Below are positions 7,109 through 16,088 of a stretch of DNA of 32,317 bases, in pieces. The number at the start of each line of letters is the position of its first letter. Position 1 is the first letter of the stretch. The notes below the pieces were generated by a model, which worked only from the letters and a program-made list of their open reading frames with translations, was not told where the DNA came from and did no database searches. The position numbers and the translations under genes are program-made. Origin of the DNA: Omnitrophica WOR_2 bacterium GWF2_43_52 (GTDB lineage: Bacteria; Omnitrophota; Gorgyraeia; Gygaellales; UBA12090); contig MHGF01000002.1 of assembly GCA_001805445.1 (NCBI GenBank), forward strand, positions 1 through 32,317, written 5' to 3'.

Positions 7109-8056
7109 TTATAACTTAGGTTTCTTATAATTCACATAATCCCTAAGCACCTGTTTATGATCAAAGGCCAGGTTAAGCTTTGACGCGTCTTCAGGTTTAA
7201 AAACCTTAAGATTAGCGGCATCTGAATCTGCCTTGGGGACGCCTTTGCCTTTGGCGGTAAAAACCGTAGTTACGGTGTGAAAACGGGGGTCGCGTCCTGG
7301 TTTAGAATAGGTATGCAATTGTTTTAAATCATAAATATCCAGGGATGTTTCTTCTTTTGCCTCTCTCACCGCGCAATCTTCTAAACTCTCATTATAATCA
7401 AGAAACCCCCCGGGAATAGCCCAACCGTACGGCGGGTTTGAGCGCTCTATCAGCACAATACCGCCTGGCAATTCTATGATTATGTCTACGGTAATAAACG
7501 GCCCTGATTGCAATTTATGAATCATATATTCCAAATAGCTCAACGCGTTTTTATTAAATATACCGTAGGCCTTCTTATCATAAAGCACAAAAACTATCTC
7601 TTTTAAAGAAGTCTCGGGATAATCAAACCATATATGGCGAAATACCTCCTGGGCCATAATTTTAGCCGCGCCTACCTCTGGGAACCCTCCCACCCCACAG
7701 CCAAGCGCGGGAAAAGCAATTGAAGATATTTTTAATTTTTCCGCTTCTTTTAAAGCATTGGCGCACGATGAACGGATTTTCAGCTCATCAGTCCTTGAGT
7801 CCATGCCCATTGTTGCCGCGTGAATCACATATTTTGCCTTCAAATCGCCTGCTGATGTAGCGACAGCCTCACCGATTTCTATCGGCCCTTTTTTCACCGC
7901 CTCATCCTCAATACATTGTCCGCCCTTTTTCTTGATTGCGCCCGCCACCCCTCCCCCCATCCAAAGTTCGTTATTGGCGGCATTAACTATAGCACCTACA
8001 CTTTGTTCGGTAATATCTCCTTGTACTATGGTAAGCTCTGCCTTCTTTATCTTCAT
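7109..8056 (-). CDS. Macro domain fused to Nudix hydrolase (ADP-ribose metabolism)
   Basis: 315 residues in two parts. The macro domain (about 1-170) has QGDIT (12-16), NAAN (25-28), the loop MGGGVAGAI (33-41) and [11 protein letters not shown], all ADP-ribose-binding elements. The Nudix domain (about 185-312) has the box G217FxDYNE...REAKEE (to about 239), with Ser where the box usually has its last Gly. Macro domains release ADP-ribose from O-acetyl-ADP-ribose or modified proteins, and Nudix enzymes split free ADP-ribose to AMP and ribose 5-phosphate. One chain could do both steps. I chose the second ATG of a pair, placed after AAAGGA; a GTG 36 bases upstream at 8092 is possible. The gene stands alone between a TA pair and the protease gene. 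Confidence 0.9.
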   Translation of the reverse strand: MKIKKAELTIVQGDITEQSVGAIVNAANNELWMGGGVAGAIKKKGGQCIEDEAVKKGPIEIGEAVATSAGDLKAKYVIHAATMGMDSRTDELKIRSSCANALKEAEKLKISSIAFPALGCGVGGFPEVGAAKIMAQEVFRHIWFDYPETSLKEIVFVLYDKKAYGIFNKNALSYLEYMIHKLQSGPFITVDIIIELPGGIVLIERSNPPYGWAIPGGFLDYNESLEDCAVREAKEETSLDIYDLKQLHTYSKPGRDPRFHTVTTVFTAKGKGVPKADSDAANLKVFKPEDASKLNLAFDHKQVLRDYVNYKKPKL

Positions 8057-8118
8057 CATTTCCTTTAACCCGCTAAGTTCAAGTTCTGACACAAAATCCG
8101 GCTTATAAAAAGCTGCTT

Positions 8119-8805
8119 CTATAATTTTTCAAGGGTAAGTTTCTTCTTCGCCTGGTCAATCGTCAACTTGAATCGTCCTAAAAATGACATGCCACAAAGC
8201 CCATCTTTAAAGCCGGCATTAGTAATATTCTCTGGCATAATCGCGGCCGGAACATCATTAACCACCATACTTTCCACACGAACACTTTCTAAGAGAAAGA
8301 ATTTTGCTTGTACTTTCTCTCCGTTGGCTACTTGCAATTCAACATGCTCTTTTATTTCATCCGGATTTATCCCTAGCTTTAAGGCAACCGCGTGCGTTAT
8401 AGTAAAGAGCGACGCCCCTGTGTCAACGATAAGCTTAGCCGAGACTTTACCATTTAACAAAGCCTCCACCACAATATGCCCTGAATCTTCATTTTCGATT
8501 GCGACGTCTTTGGGCTTACGTTCTTCTTCTACCTGACGCCTTGCTTCTGCTTGCTTTCGCTCCATCCAACGCTCTTTGATTACTTCTGACTCTTGGGAAT
8601 TAGATTTATATATCTTCGTAATTCTATCTTTTCTAAAGGTAACCGTACCGAATCCTACGTTTAATTCTATTTTATCTTTATCTTCCCTCTCTATAATTCC
8701 TTCTACCTGACGCCCATTATGAAGATACAGGGTATCCGCGTATCCCCTCTGAAAGGGAAAAACCGCGCCTATCACTAAAACCATTACTGCGACACTTGGC
8801 CTCAT
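8119..8805 (-). CDS. Exported retropepsin-like aspartic protease
   Basis: 228 residues. Residues 1-23 are a signal peptide ([16 protein letters not shown], cleavage after GYA). Then a small beta domain (about 24-66, [13 protein letters not shown] ... [15 protein letters not shown]), a charged coiled-coil linker (70-100) and a retropepsin domain (about 108-228) with the catalytic motif IVDTGAS (D128), a second-half VANGEKV and [16 protein letters not shown]. Retropepsins work as dimers, so one DTG motif suffices. The substrate is unknown; it should act outside the cytoplasm. I start at the ATG following AGAGGGG; its A overlaps the stop of the upstream gene (ATGA). Part of a tight four-base-overlap run with the tRNA nucleotidyltransferase. 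Confidence 0.85.
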   Translation of the reverse strand: MRPSVAVMVLVIGAVFPFQRGYADTLYLHNGRQVEGIIEREDKDKIELNVGFGTVTFRKDRITKIYKSNSQESEVIKERWMERKQAEARRQVEEERKPKDVAIENEDSGHIVVEALLNGKVSAKLIVDTGASLFTITHAVALKLGINPDEIKEHVELQVANGEKVQAKFFLLESVRVESMVVNDVPAAIMPENITNAGFKDGLCGMSFLGRFKLTIDQAKKKLTLEKL

Positions 8806-9005
8806 TGCGCCCCTCTTGTAATTTTCTCCCAGATGAAAATAACACACTTACCCAAAAGCCAAATAGCCGCTAGTGCCAAGAGAACCATCAGGCAAATCCG
8901 CAAAAGAAACCCTGCAAGTAAAAGTAGAGGATAGAGTAAAAACACAACTCCCAACAATAAAACGAGCGCAATCAGAAATAATAATCCTGTAAGAAAGGCT
9001 TTCAT
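8802..9005 (-). CDS. Small membrane protein with two hydrophobic segments, 67 aa
   Basis: I do not recognise a family. The protein is almost wholly hydrophobic: helix one about residues 3-26, helix two about 28-58, ending in a short charged tail EKITRGAQ. Both ends overlap neighbours by ATGA (stop of the tRNA nucleotidyltransferase, start of the protease), which argues strongly that it is translated. Given its place before an exported protease it may be a membrane partner, but that is a guess. Confidence 0.7.
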   Translation of the reverse strand: MKAFLTGLLFLIALVLLLGVVFLLYPLLLLAGFLLRICLMVLLALAAIWLLGKCVIFIWEKITRGAQ

Positions 9006-10495
9006 GATTTTTTTACTCTTTCTTTTACAAAAGCCCCTGCAAGCGCCAATGCCTGAGCTTTCGTTGTTATTTCACCTACCGCTTGAGACTCTTCAGCTTC
9101 AGCTAAAACTTTCCCAATCAACGGGCCGGGAGAAAGGTTACAATGTTTCATCACATCATTGCCATCGATAAGCCTCGGCAGTTTTATTTCTTTCTCTTTA
9201 CTGAAAAATTCTTTGGCTAATTCCAAACATACGTCTTCATGATGCTTTCGGTTTGCCCCGCGGGTTAACGGCCCGCGGGTTGAACGTTGGTCTGCTATCG
9301 ATAATAAAATGATGCTTACAGCCTCACGCTGGGTATCCCGGAAGTATTTGAATACCGCCCGGCGGCTTAAATGCTTAATATCCGCCATATACCCGGGACG
9401 CAAATGCCAGAAAATAATTTTTTCCAAGGCATTTCTCTCATCATTTGCTAAACGCAGCCGCCCGGCAATCCCTCGCGCGATATTTCGCCCTGCCCTTTCA
9501 TGGCCATGAAAACACGTTTTTCTTCCGACACGCCTCTTTGCGATAGGTTTTCCTATATCATGTAAAAATGCCCCTAATTTTAAAAGCGCGCGCTTGGTAT
9601 GAGTTCCCGCGACTACCTGATTAAGGTAGTCCTGGATATTCCTATGGCGCTTCAGTTGCTCAAAGAGTATTTCGATCTGCTTAAGCGTTTCCAACGAATG
9701 GCCGTAAACATCAAGATGATGGTACGGCCCCTGGCTGACCTTACGCATACTTTTAATTTCAGGGATAATTTCATCTAAAACCTTAAGCTTATCCATAGAC
9801 GCAAAAGTCGTAAAGGCGTTTTCTGAATTCATGATTTTAAACAGCTCTTCAGTGATACGTTCAAAAGCGGACGATGTAACGCTTTTTTTATATTTTGCTA
9901 TTGCCGCTTTTGTCTTTGGCGCGATGTTAAAATTCAATACCGCGCTCAGGCTAAATGCCCTCAATATCCGTACCGGGTCCTCTGGCAGGCTGAAGTCAGA
10001 AATTACGCGAATAGTCTTGGCCTTAATATCCTTTCGCGCGCGATAGTTATCAATCAGTATCTCATCAGCGCTTTTTGCCTGCTTTATTCTTTTTAAATTT
10101 ACCGCCAATGAATTAACCGTAAAATCACGGTGCAACAAATCCTCATTGATATCTTTGCCGCGAAAATCAGTAAAATCGAAATTACAGGAAAAGCTGTTGT
10201 CTCGGTAAATAATCCGCGTTGAGCCATGCTCCTTGTCTAAGATCACAAAGCCGCTCTTTAGTTTTTTCGCGATTTCCCGGCTCAATCGTATTGCCTGCGA
10301 GGAAACCGCAAAGTCAAAATCCCCATAGAACAAATTACCGCGCGACAGACGAGAGCGCGTCTTCGTTTTTCTCTTAAGCATTATGTCCCTAAGCCAACCG
10401 CCGACAAGATAGATTTCCTGAGGACAGTCCCGGGTAAGCTCAATAATACGCCGCAGAGAGGGGTTGTGTTTGAGTTCGGTGAGGATAAAGTCCAT
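9002..10495 (-). CDS. cca: CCA-adding-type tRNA nucleotidyltransferase with HD domain
   Basis: 497 residues. The nucleotidyltransferase head (about 25-180) has VGGWLRD (31-37), the catalytic pair D59/D61 in YGDFDFAV, the RDFTVNSLA motif and the RxxR-like EDPVRILRAFS. The middle is the tRNA/poly(A)-polymerase head-binding region (TSSAFERITEELFKI). An HD phosphohydrolase domain (about 310-420) carries FLHDIGKP and HGHERAG. This layout occurs in class II CCA-adding enzymes and poly(A) polymerases; sequence alone does not separate them firmly. The one tRNA gene in the window has no encoded CCA, so an enzyme adding it is needed. No clear ribosome binding site; the upstream gene ends 16 bases away. 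Confidence 0.88.
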   Translation of the reverse strand: MDFILTELKHNPSLRRIIELTRDCPQEIYLVGGWLRDIMLKRKTKTRSRLSRGNLFYGDFDFAVSSQAIRLSREIAKKLKSGFVILDKEHGSTRIIYRDNSFSCNFDFTDFRGKDINEDLLHRDFTVNSLAVNLKRIKQAKSADEILIDNYRARKDIKAKTIRVISDFSLPEDPVRILRAFSLSAVLNFNIAPKTKAAIAKYKKSVTSSAFERITEELFKIMNSENAFTTFASMDKLKVLDEIIPEIKSMRKVSQGPYHHLDVYGHSLETLKQIEILFEQLKRHRNIQDYLNQVVAGTHTKRALLKLGAFLHDIGKPIAKRRVGRKTCFHGHERAGRNIARGIAGRLRLANDERNALEKIIFWHLRPGYMADIKHLSRRAVFKYFRDTQREAVSIILLSIADQRSTRGPLTRGANRKHHEDVCLELAKEFFSKEKEIKLPRLIDGNDVMKHCNLSPGPLIGKVLAEAEESQAVGEITTKAQALALAGAFVKERVKKS

Positions 10496-10511
10496 GTATG
10501 AAGATAGCGCG

Positions 10512-10916
10512 CTATGTATTAGACTTGGCCGATTGCTCTACGACTTCTTCTTCCACAAAAACAGGCGCTTTGACGCGCACACACAATGCGATAGAATCCG
10601 AAGGGCGGGCGTCAATGATTCTCGACTCGCCGCTTTCTGTTTTTAAAAACAGCTTGGCATGAAAGGTGTTATTCTCCAACTTATCAATGACTATCTTCTC
10701 AACCTTTGCCTTTAACGCGTCGATTATGGAATACAGCAAGTCGTGGGTAAGCGGACGGGGAGGATTAACCCCGGAAAGCTTCATTTTTATGCTTGAGGCC
10801 TCCAAGAGGCCAATCACAATAGGCAACAGCCTATCGCCGTTCTTTTCTTTTAAAACAATAATCTGATCCTGGCGCTTTTCATCAATAATAATTTTATTCA
10901 GTTCCATTTCAATCAT
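10512..10916 (-). CDS. Bifunctional nuclease (BFN/DUF151) domain protein
   Basis: About 134 residues. The family core is visible: a first strand pair, IVLKEKNGDRLLPIVIG, then EASSIKMKLSGVNPPRPLTHDLL, and KLFLKTESGESRIIDARPSDSIALCVRVKAPVF. The IDARPSDSIALA-type stretch is the family signature. Members have been reported with DNase and RNase activity in plants, and many bacteria carry one of unknown role. I start at the third Met (AGGAG at six bases); an ATG two codons earlier sits directly on the binding site. The gene is 16 bases before the tRNA nucleotidyltransferase. Confidence 0.87.
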   Translation of the reverse strand: MIEMELNKIIIDEKRQDQIIVLKEKNGDRLLPIVIGLLEASSIKMKLSGVNPPRPLTHDLLYSIIDALKAKVEKIVIDKLENNTFHAKLFLKTESGESRIIDARPSDSIALCVRVKAPVFVEEEVVEQSAKSNT

Positions 10917-11010
10917 TGCCATCTCCTGTACAAAAACAAACGTCGCCTGTAGCGTTAACCACTAAGCGTTACGGTAAACGGTACACGGTTAACGGTACAC
11001 GCGCGAATCA

Positions 11011-11505
11011 TCATCGTTTCTTTTTTTTAGCTTTCGGCAACTTTTTATAAGCTCCTTTGCCTAAAATCTCCTGAAGCTCCTTCATAAACTGGTTGACATC
11101 CTTAAACTGCCGGTAGACTGAGGCAAAGCGCACGTACGCGACATCATCAATTTCCGCGAGTTTTTCCATAATCAGCTCGCCGACGATTGTTGAGGGAATC
11201 TCCTTCTCATATTTACGCATCACGATACGCTCAATCGAAGTTACCATATCCTCCATTTTTTGCATACTCACCGGCCGTTTCTCACAGGCCTTAATGATAC
11301 CGGATAAAATTTTAGTGCGGTCAAAAGGCTCACGTTGCCCGGCCTTTTTGACAACTAACAGAGGTATCTGTTCAATATATTCATAGGTAGTAAACCGCCG
11401 TTCGCATTTAAGGCATTCACGCCTTCGCCGTATGGAATTACCTCCTGAGCTTGAACGCGAATCAATAACCTTATCTTCTTTATAACCGCAATAGGGGCAT
11501 TTCAT
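11011..11505 (-). CDS. nrdR: Transcriptional repressor NrdR
   Basis: 164 residues. Represses ribonucleotide reductase genes by binding NrdR boxes when (d)ATP is bound. The zinc ribbon has C3, C6, C31 and C34 ([16 protein letters not shown]), and an ATP-cone occupies about 49-139 ([20 protein letters not shown]). The tail is lysine-rich. GGGAGG lies upstream of the start at good spacing. The dCMP deaminase gene is next upstream, a common pairing around dNTP supply. No ribonucleotide reductase is in the window. Confidence 0.96.
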   Translation of the reverse strand: MKCPYCGYKEDKVIDSRSSSGGNSIRRRRECLKCERRFTTYEYIEQIPLLVVKKAGQREPFDRTKILSGIIKACEKRPVSMQKMEDMVTSIERIVMRKYEKEIPSTIVGELIMEKLAEIDDVAYVRFASVYRQFKDVNQFMKELQEILGKGAYKKLPKAKKKKR

Positions 11506-11556
11506 CCTAAAACCTCCCGAGAAATATATACTATCACAAACTAATCATCAATAACC

Positions 11557-11597
11557 CTGCCTGCGGCTCGCCTCGCGGCGAAGCTGAGGGCAGGCAG
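11557..11597. repeat. GC-rich inverted repeat between dCMP deaminase and nrdR
   Basis: CTGCCTGC (11557-11564) pairs with GCAGGCAG (11590-11597), with CGCC/GGCG inside the loop. The neighbouring bases (about 11610-11660) are an ATTGG-rich short repeat. No U-run follows on either strand, so I call it a repeat, not a terminator. Confidence 0.55.
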
Positions 11598-11679
11598 ACA
11601 AGATACATTAACCAAACGTTTGATAATTGGTAATTGGTGTTTGCTGATTGGTTATTTTCATAGCGTTATTTTATTCCCA

Positions 11680-12189
11680 TTATTTTTGATCTTTATAATT
11701 CACCACCGCATTAGACAATACGGATAATGCTACCTTGGCTTTCTTAAACAAATCCCGGCTTTGTGCCGCGGCATGATATTTACTCTCGCAGACAACCCTT
11801 TTTATTCCGCAGTTTACAATCATTTTAGCGCAGGTAAAACAAGGCTCCATTTTACAATATAATGTAGAGCCTTCTAAAGGTATGCCAAAGCGCGCTGCCT
11901 GGCAAATGGCATTCTGCTCCGCGTGGATTGTCCGTATACAATGCTTGCTCATTGAGCCGTCAGGGGCAACCACATCCCGCATCATATGGCCGGCCTCATC
12001 GCAATGAAGCTGGCCCGCGGGCGACCCCACATAGCCGGTAGCAAGGATTCTTTTATCTTTCACAATCACACAGCCTGCCTTGCCTCTGTCACAGGTTGCC
12101 CTTTTAGCTACTTCCTGAATAATTCCTAAAAAGTATTCATCCCAGCCCGGACGCATATCCTGGCATTTTTTACTTTTTTGCTTTATCAT
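11680..12189 (-). CDS. dCMP deaminase
   Basis: 169 residues. Zinc enzyme converting dCMP to dUMP, the substrate for thymidylate synthase. Zinc site: H89-A-E91 (IHAEQNA) and PC117FTC120. The extra Cys/His loop typical of this family is present (TCDRGKAGC, LHCDEAGH, KHCIRTIHAE). Start has TTGGAG nine bases upstream; a downstream ATG at residue 12 is less likely. It follows glyA after a 274-base repeat-filled gap and precedes nrdR. Confidence 0.93.
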   Translation of the reverse strand: MIKQKSKKCQDMRPGWDEYFLGIIQEVAKRATCDRGKAGCVIVKDKRILATGYVGSPAGQLHCDEAGHMMRDVVAPDGSMSKHCIRTIHAEQNAICQAARFGIPLEGSTLYCKMEPCFTCAKMIVNCGIKRVVCESKYHAAAQSRDLFKKAKVALSVLSNAVVNYKDQK

Positions 12190-12208
12190 TTTTGCTTCTC
12201 CAATACAC

Positions 12209-12458
12209 TACTGCACTGTGAAATTAATTTTCAATAATTGACAGTGCAGTAAAGGGGTGTGGGGGAAACCGTCCCCCACGCTTGGGGGGTGCTCAGCGAA
12301 CGCAGTGAGCGCCGAAGGGGGGCTTGCCCCCCTAGCGGAAGTGCGCCCTCAAACCATCTTATATTATCAATAATTAAGTTCACAGCGCACTACAGGCCTA
12401 TAATACTCACATCTATGGTATTCCCCACACGCCTGCCGGCAGACAGGGAAGTGTGGGG
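12209..12458. repeat. Cluster of inverted repeats between glyA and dCMP deaminase
   Basis: Four stems fill this gap. TACTGCACTGT/ACAGTGCAGTA (12209-12219, 12241-12251), GTGGGGG/CCCCCAC (12259-12279), GGGGGG-CTTG-CCCCCC (12317-12332) and CCCCACAC/GTGTGGGG (12423-12430, 12451-12458) enclosing the palindrome CTGCCGGCAG. The last lies six bases after the glyA stop and may end that transcript, but lacks a U-run. No gene is visible here. Confidence 0.6.
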
Positions 12459-12463
12459 GCGCC

Positions 12464-13708
12464 TTATTTCTTTAGTTGCGCATACAGCGGAAATTCCTTA
12501 GTCAATGCCCGTACCTTTTTCTTTGTTTCCAGGAAAGCCTTTTCTTCTGCCGCCTTTAATACCGTATCTATATATTCAGCAATCAGCTTCATCTGTTTTT
12601 CCTTCATTCCCCGCGTGGTTACCGCGGGCGTACCGATACGTATCCCGCTGGTTAATACGGGAGACTTATCATCGAAAGGAATCAAATTTTTATTCACGGT
12701 AATGCCTGCCTTGTCTAATTTTTCCTGCGCTTCCTTGCCGGTAAGGCCTTTTTCAGATACATCAAGGAGAAACAAATGGTTATCCGTTCCTCCGGAAATC
12801 ACACGATAGCCTTTTTCTTTTAATGCCTCACAAAGCACCCTGGCGTTTTGTATAGTCTGCCGCTGGTCTTTTTTAAATTTAGCGCTCATCGCCTCTTTAA
12901 AGGCAACCGCCTTAGCCGCGACCACATGCATCAGGGGGCCTCCCTGAATCCCGGGAAAAATTTCTAAATCTAATTTTCTGGAAAATTCCTTTTTACATAT
13001 AACAAATCCGCCGCGAGGCCCGCGCAACGTTTTGTGGGTCGTCGAGCTGACAAACTCAGCATACGGCACTGGCGAAGGATGCGCGCCCGCCGCGACCAAT
13101 CCGGCAATATGCGCCATATCCACAAAGAGATATGCGCCGACACTATCGCAAATGCCGCGGAATTTCTTAAAATCAATAATCCTCGGATAGGCCGATGCCC
13201 CTGCCAGAATCAAGCGGGGGCGGTATTCCTTGGCTAAGGTGAGAATCTGGTCATAATCCAACTTTTCGGTCTCACGATGCACGCCGTAACTGACCACCTT
13301 AAAAAACTTGCCTGAGAAATTATGCGGATGGCCGTGAGTAAGGTGGCCTCCGCAGGCAAGGTCTAAGGCCATAATAGTATCGCCTACATTAAGGCAGCTA
13401 AAATAAACCGCCATATTTGCCTGGCTTCCTGAATGCGCCTGGACATTGACATGCTCTGCCTTAAAAAGCTCGGTAGCCCGTTCAATGGCTAAACTCTCTG
13501 CCACATCCACATTTTCACAACCGCCGTACCAACGATGATGGGGATAACCCTCGGCATACTTATTCGTGAGAATTGAGCCCATTGCCTCCAGGACTGCTGG
13601 TGACGTAAAGTTTTCCGAGGCGATTAGTTCCAGGTTCTCTTCCTGTCTTTTTGCCTCATTATGGATAACATTATATATCTGGGGATCAATTTTCTTAAGA
13701 TGCTTCAT
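12464..13708 (-). CDS. glyA: Serine hydroxymethyltransferase
   Basis: 414 residues, normal for bacterial SHMT. PLP enzyme interconverting serine and glycine while charging tetrahydrofolate with one carbon, which feeds purine and thymidylate synthesis. Signatures: [40 protein letters not shown] and the PLP lysine in [15 protein letters not shown]. The start overlaps the rpiB stop (ATGA), so these are co-translated. Confidence 0.98.
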   Translation of the reverse strand: MKHLKKIDPQIYNVIHNEAKRQEENLELIASENFTSPAVLEAMGSILTNKYAEGYPHHRWYGGCENVDVAESLAIERATELFKAEHVNVQAHSGSQANMAVYFSCLNVGDTIMALDLACGGHLTHGHPHNFSGKFFKVVSYGVHRETEKLDYDQILTLAKEYRPRLILAGASAYPRIIDFKKFRGICDSVGAYLFVDMAHIAGLVAAGAHPSPVPYAEFVSSTTHKTLRGPRGGFVICKKEFSRKLDLEIFPGIQGGPLMHVVAAKAVAFKEAMSAKFKKDQRQTIQNARVLCEALKEKGYRVISGGTDNHLFLLDVSEKGLTGKEAQEKLDKAGITVNKNLIPFDDKSPVLTSGIRIGTPAVTTRGMKEKQMKLIAEYIDTVLKAAEEKAFLETKKKVRALTKEFPLYAQLKK

Positions 13709-14154
13709 TTTCGCTTACCCTCAATCTCCTTTATCTGTTGTACCCTGCGTAAATGCCTGCCGCCTTCAAATTCAGTGTTGAGCCATACGTTTAAAATGCG
13801 TTTGGCAAGAGTTTCCTTCACGAAAACTGAACCTAAGACCAAAAGGTTAGCATCGTTATGCTGGCGAGATAAACGCGCGGCCTTTACGTTATAACATAAT
13901 GCCGCCCGCGCCCCTTTGACTTTATTAGCGGCAATGGAATTGCCGATACCGCTTTTACAAATGAGGATGCCCTTTGAACACCTTCCTGACGATACTTCCT
14001 TGGCGACAGCATAAGCATACGCGGGATAATCGCAGGATTCCTCGCTAAAACATCCCGCGTCTTTTACGGCATATCCTTTTTTCTCTAAATATGCCTTTAA
14101 TTTTTCCTTTAAAGAAAACCCGCCATGATCGCTTCCTATCGCAATATTTTCCAT
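13705..14154 (-). CDS. rpiB: Ribose-5-phosphate isomerase B
   Basis: 149 residues. Interconverts ribose 5-phosphate and ribulose 5-phosphate, supplying PRPP for the purine genes nearby. Motifs: [12 protein letters not shown] (D9/H10), the catalytic C66 in [14 protein letters not shown], and [13 protein letters not shown]. No clear ribosome binding site; it starts six bases after the TsaC-phosphatase stop, so translation is probably coupled. The ywlC-ywlE-rpiB-glyA neighbourhood of Bacillus is a known parallel. Confidence 0.95.
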   Translation of the reverse strand: MENIAIGSDHGGFSLKEKLKAYLEKKGYAVKDAGCFSEESCDYPAYAYAVAKEVSSGRCSKGILICKSGIGNSIAANKVKGARAALCYNVKAARLSRQHNDANLLVLGSVFVKETLAKRILNVWLNTEFEGGRHLRRVQQIKEIEGKRK

Positions 14155-14160
14155 AAGTTT

Positions 14161-15243
14161 CTATAGCAATGTTACTATTTTCTCAATTGCTTCCTTTATC
14201 GTAAAAAAGGTTTTTTCATAATAGTCCATACCCTGCCCAATGGGATCTGGAATATTCACGTTATCAAGCGAGAGCCTGGCAAATTCTTTTAGCAAATACA
14301 CCCTCTTTTCAACATTCGGAGCAAGCTCAACGACCCGCGCCTGCTGCATCGCGTCCATAACTAAAATAAGGTCTGAAGACTTGAGCATTATCCTGTTTAC
14401 CCTCTGAGATCGATACGCCGACAGGTTAACTCCCTCCCGGGAAAGCAAAGCGAGGGTTTCGCTGGTCGGGGCTAAACCATTAAACGCCCCGACACCCGCG
14501 GAAAGCACTTCCACATCAACGCGATTCTTTTCTCTCAAAACCTTGCTTAATAACCCCTGGGCCATCACCGAGCGGCAGGAATTTCCCGTACAGATAAAAA
14601 GCACTCGCTTTGTCTGTGCCGCTTTTTCAAGAAGCTCTTTTGACAACGCGCCTTCCCGCAGAATAACAAAAGGCGTTTTCGTTAAATCTACGACACTCGA
14701 CTCAACGCCTAAGAGTGACGGGCCGCTGTCTATTACTAAATCAATTGTGCCGTCAAAATAGCGTAAAACCTCTTGGGCGCTGCGCGCAGGAAGAGCCTGC
14801 GATGGGTTTGCTGAAGGTAAAGCCACATCCGCCATCGCCATCTCAAGAATATGTAAAGCTACGTTGTGTTTCGGGACGCGTAACCCGATAGTTGTATTTC
14901 TCTGCTCATCGCCTATTGCATGATTAGCTGACTTTAACACCACTGTCAATGGCCCGGGCCAAAACTTATCGGCAAATTTATAGGCGACAACCGGGACATC
15001 TAATGCCACAATTTCCAAAGAGTCTTTGGTTGCAACCGCCACCGTAAAAGGCTTATCCTTAGGGCGGCCTTTAAGCTCATAGAGCCTCGCAAGCGCCTGG
15101 CGGTTATTATAATCCGCGGCTACGCCATACACGGTTTCCGTTGGAATAGCGACTAATTTTCCCTCCCTGATAAAGCGCGCGGCCTTTTCTATCGCTTCAA
15201 AATTAAGGTTATTGGGGTCAACTTTTATAACTTCGGTCCGCAT
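14161..15243 (-). CDS. TsaC/Sua5 threonylcarbamoyl-AMP synthase fused to LMW protein phosphatase
   Basis: 360 residues, two enzymes in one chain. The YrdC-type domain (about 10-200) has IPTETVYGVAADY, LKGRPKDKPF, FWPGPLTVVLK and LPSANPS; it makes threonylcarbamoyl-AMP for tRNA t6A. It lacks the extra C-terminal domain of long Sua5. The low-molecular-weight phosphatase domain (about 211-360) has C218TGNSCR224 (CX5R) and the general acid D333 in IPDPIG, so it looks active on phosphotyrosine or, as in YwlE, phosphoarginine. In Bacillus the two are separate near-neighbours (ywlC, ywlE) beside ywlF/rpiB and glyA, so this fusion keeps that order. Gap to purE is 48 bases. Confidence 0.93.
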   Translation of the reverse strand: MRTEVIKVDPNNLNFEAIEKAARFIREGKLVAIPTETVYGVAADYNNRQALARLYELKGRPKDKPFTVAVATKDSLEIVALDVPVVAYKFADKFWPGPLTVVLKSANHAIGDEQRNTTIGLRVPKHNVALHILEMAMADVALPSANPSQALPARSAQEVLRYFDGTIDLVIDSGPSLLGVESSVVDLTKTPFVILREGALSKELLEKAAQTKRVLFICTGNSCRSVMAQGLLSKVLREKNRVDVEVLSAGVGAFNGLAPTSETLALLSREGVNLSAYRSQRVNRIMLKSSDLILVMDAMQQARVVELAPNVEKRVYLLKEFARLSLDNVNIPDPIGQGMDYYEKTFFTIKEAIEKIVTLL

Positions 15244-15291
15244 ATTCTTAAGAGCTATCGGCTTTCGGCCAAGGGCAATTTTGAAATTATC

Positions 15292-15780
15292 TTATACATT
15301 CAATTTAATCTCTTTTACCTTATCCGCCAAGTCTTTTTTGTATTTGATTAACTTTTTTTCAATATCGCTGTCCGCGGTTCCCAGAATCTCCAGGGCAAAG
15401 ATTGCCGCGTTTTTCGCTCCGGCCTTGCCAATAGCCATTGCCGCCACAGGCACACCGCCGGGCATCTGCACCGTAGAAAGTAATGAATCTAACCCTTTGA
15501 GGCTTGAAGTCTCTATAGGAACGCCGATAATCGGTAACGTAGTATGCGCGGCAATAACTCCCGCCAGTGCCGCAGCGCCCCCCGCGCCGGCGATAATAGC
15601 CTTTACTCCATTTTTTCTGGCATCTTTGGCAAACTTTGCTACTTCCTCAGGAGTACGATGCGCTGATAAAACCCTCACCTCGTAGTCAGCCTTAAATTCC
15701 TTTAATACATTAACTGCCTCGCTCATGGTCTCTAAATCGGACTGGCTCCCCATTACAATTGCTATTGTGACTTTAGCCAT
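15292..15780 (-). CDS. purE: N5-carboxyaminoimidazole ribonucleotide mutase (class I PurE)
   Basis: 162 residues. Forms CAIR in purine synthesis. Motifs: IVMGSQSDLETM, LSAHRTPEEV (H41), and VQMPGGVPVAAMAIGKAGAKN. The family loop GGAAHLPG reads GGAAALAG here, a variant seen in other bacteria as far as I recall. No purK is in the window, so either it is elsewhere or CAIR forms by non-enzymatic carboxylation. GGGAG precedes the start. Confidence 0.95.
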   Translation of the reverse strand: MAKVTIAIVMGSQSDLETMSEAVNVLKEFKADYEVRVLSAHRTPEEVAKFAKDARKNGVKAIIAGAGGAAALAGVIAAHTTLPIIGVPIETSSLKGLDSLLSTVQMPGGVPVAAMAIGKAGAKNAAIFALEILGTADSDIEKKLIKYKKDLADKVKEIKLNV

Positions 15781-15816
15781 TTCTTTCTCCCTCGCATAAT
15801 ATGTGTAATTAACTAT

Positions 15817-15964
15817 GTTAAATGCGGGGATTAGGTGACCGGGAGATTAGGATTTGGTGATTAGGATATCCGGATGTTGGGAACAAAATATCGTTTTTCC
15901 CTAATCCCCCGATTTCCCAATCCCCCAATCCCAATTCCCTGATACCCTGATATCCGCTTTTAAC
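15817..15964. repeat. Inverted short-unit array, copy 1 (MITE-like)
   Basis: Ends match as inverted repeats (GTTAAATGCGG and CCGCTTTTAAC). The left half is G-rich with repeated GATTAGG-like units, the right half C-rich with CCTAATC/CCCAATC units, so the whole can fold back. Sister copies are at 28291-28440 and 30540-30650. It fills most of the 308-base purD-purE gap, together with the hairpin at 15991. Both halves contain stop codons. Confidence 0.75.
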
Positions 15965-15990
15965 ATATTACTACCGCACTATTATAAGGC

Positions 15991-16015
15991 TATAACGAGG
16001 CTACGCCTCGTTATA
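15991..16015. repeat. Perfect 11-bp hairpin after purD
   Basis: TATAACGAGGC and GCCTCGTTATA pair perfectly around TAC, 73 bases downstream of the purD stop. No U-run follows on the minus strand. Its triplet loop between GGC and GCC resembles the aroC-leader hairpin. Confidence 0.55.
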
Positions 16016-16088
16016 CTTATTCTCAATTCCGCGCTCTCTATGAAAATGCCTATTCAAAATTATCATTCTGCGTTTTCAGCGGTTGCAA

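Noticed and set aside
12423-12458. Rho-independent terminator after glyA
   Set aside because: The stem is strong but no U-run follows on the minus strand, so I list it only as an inverted repeat.
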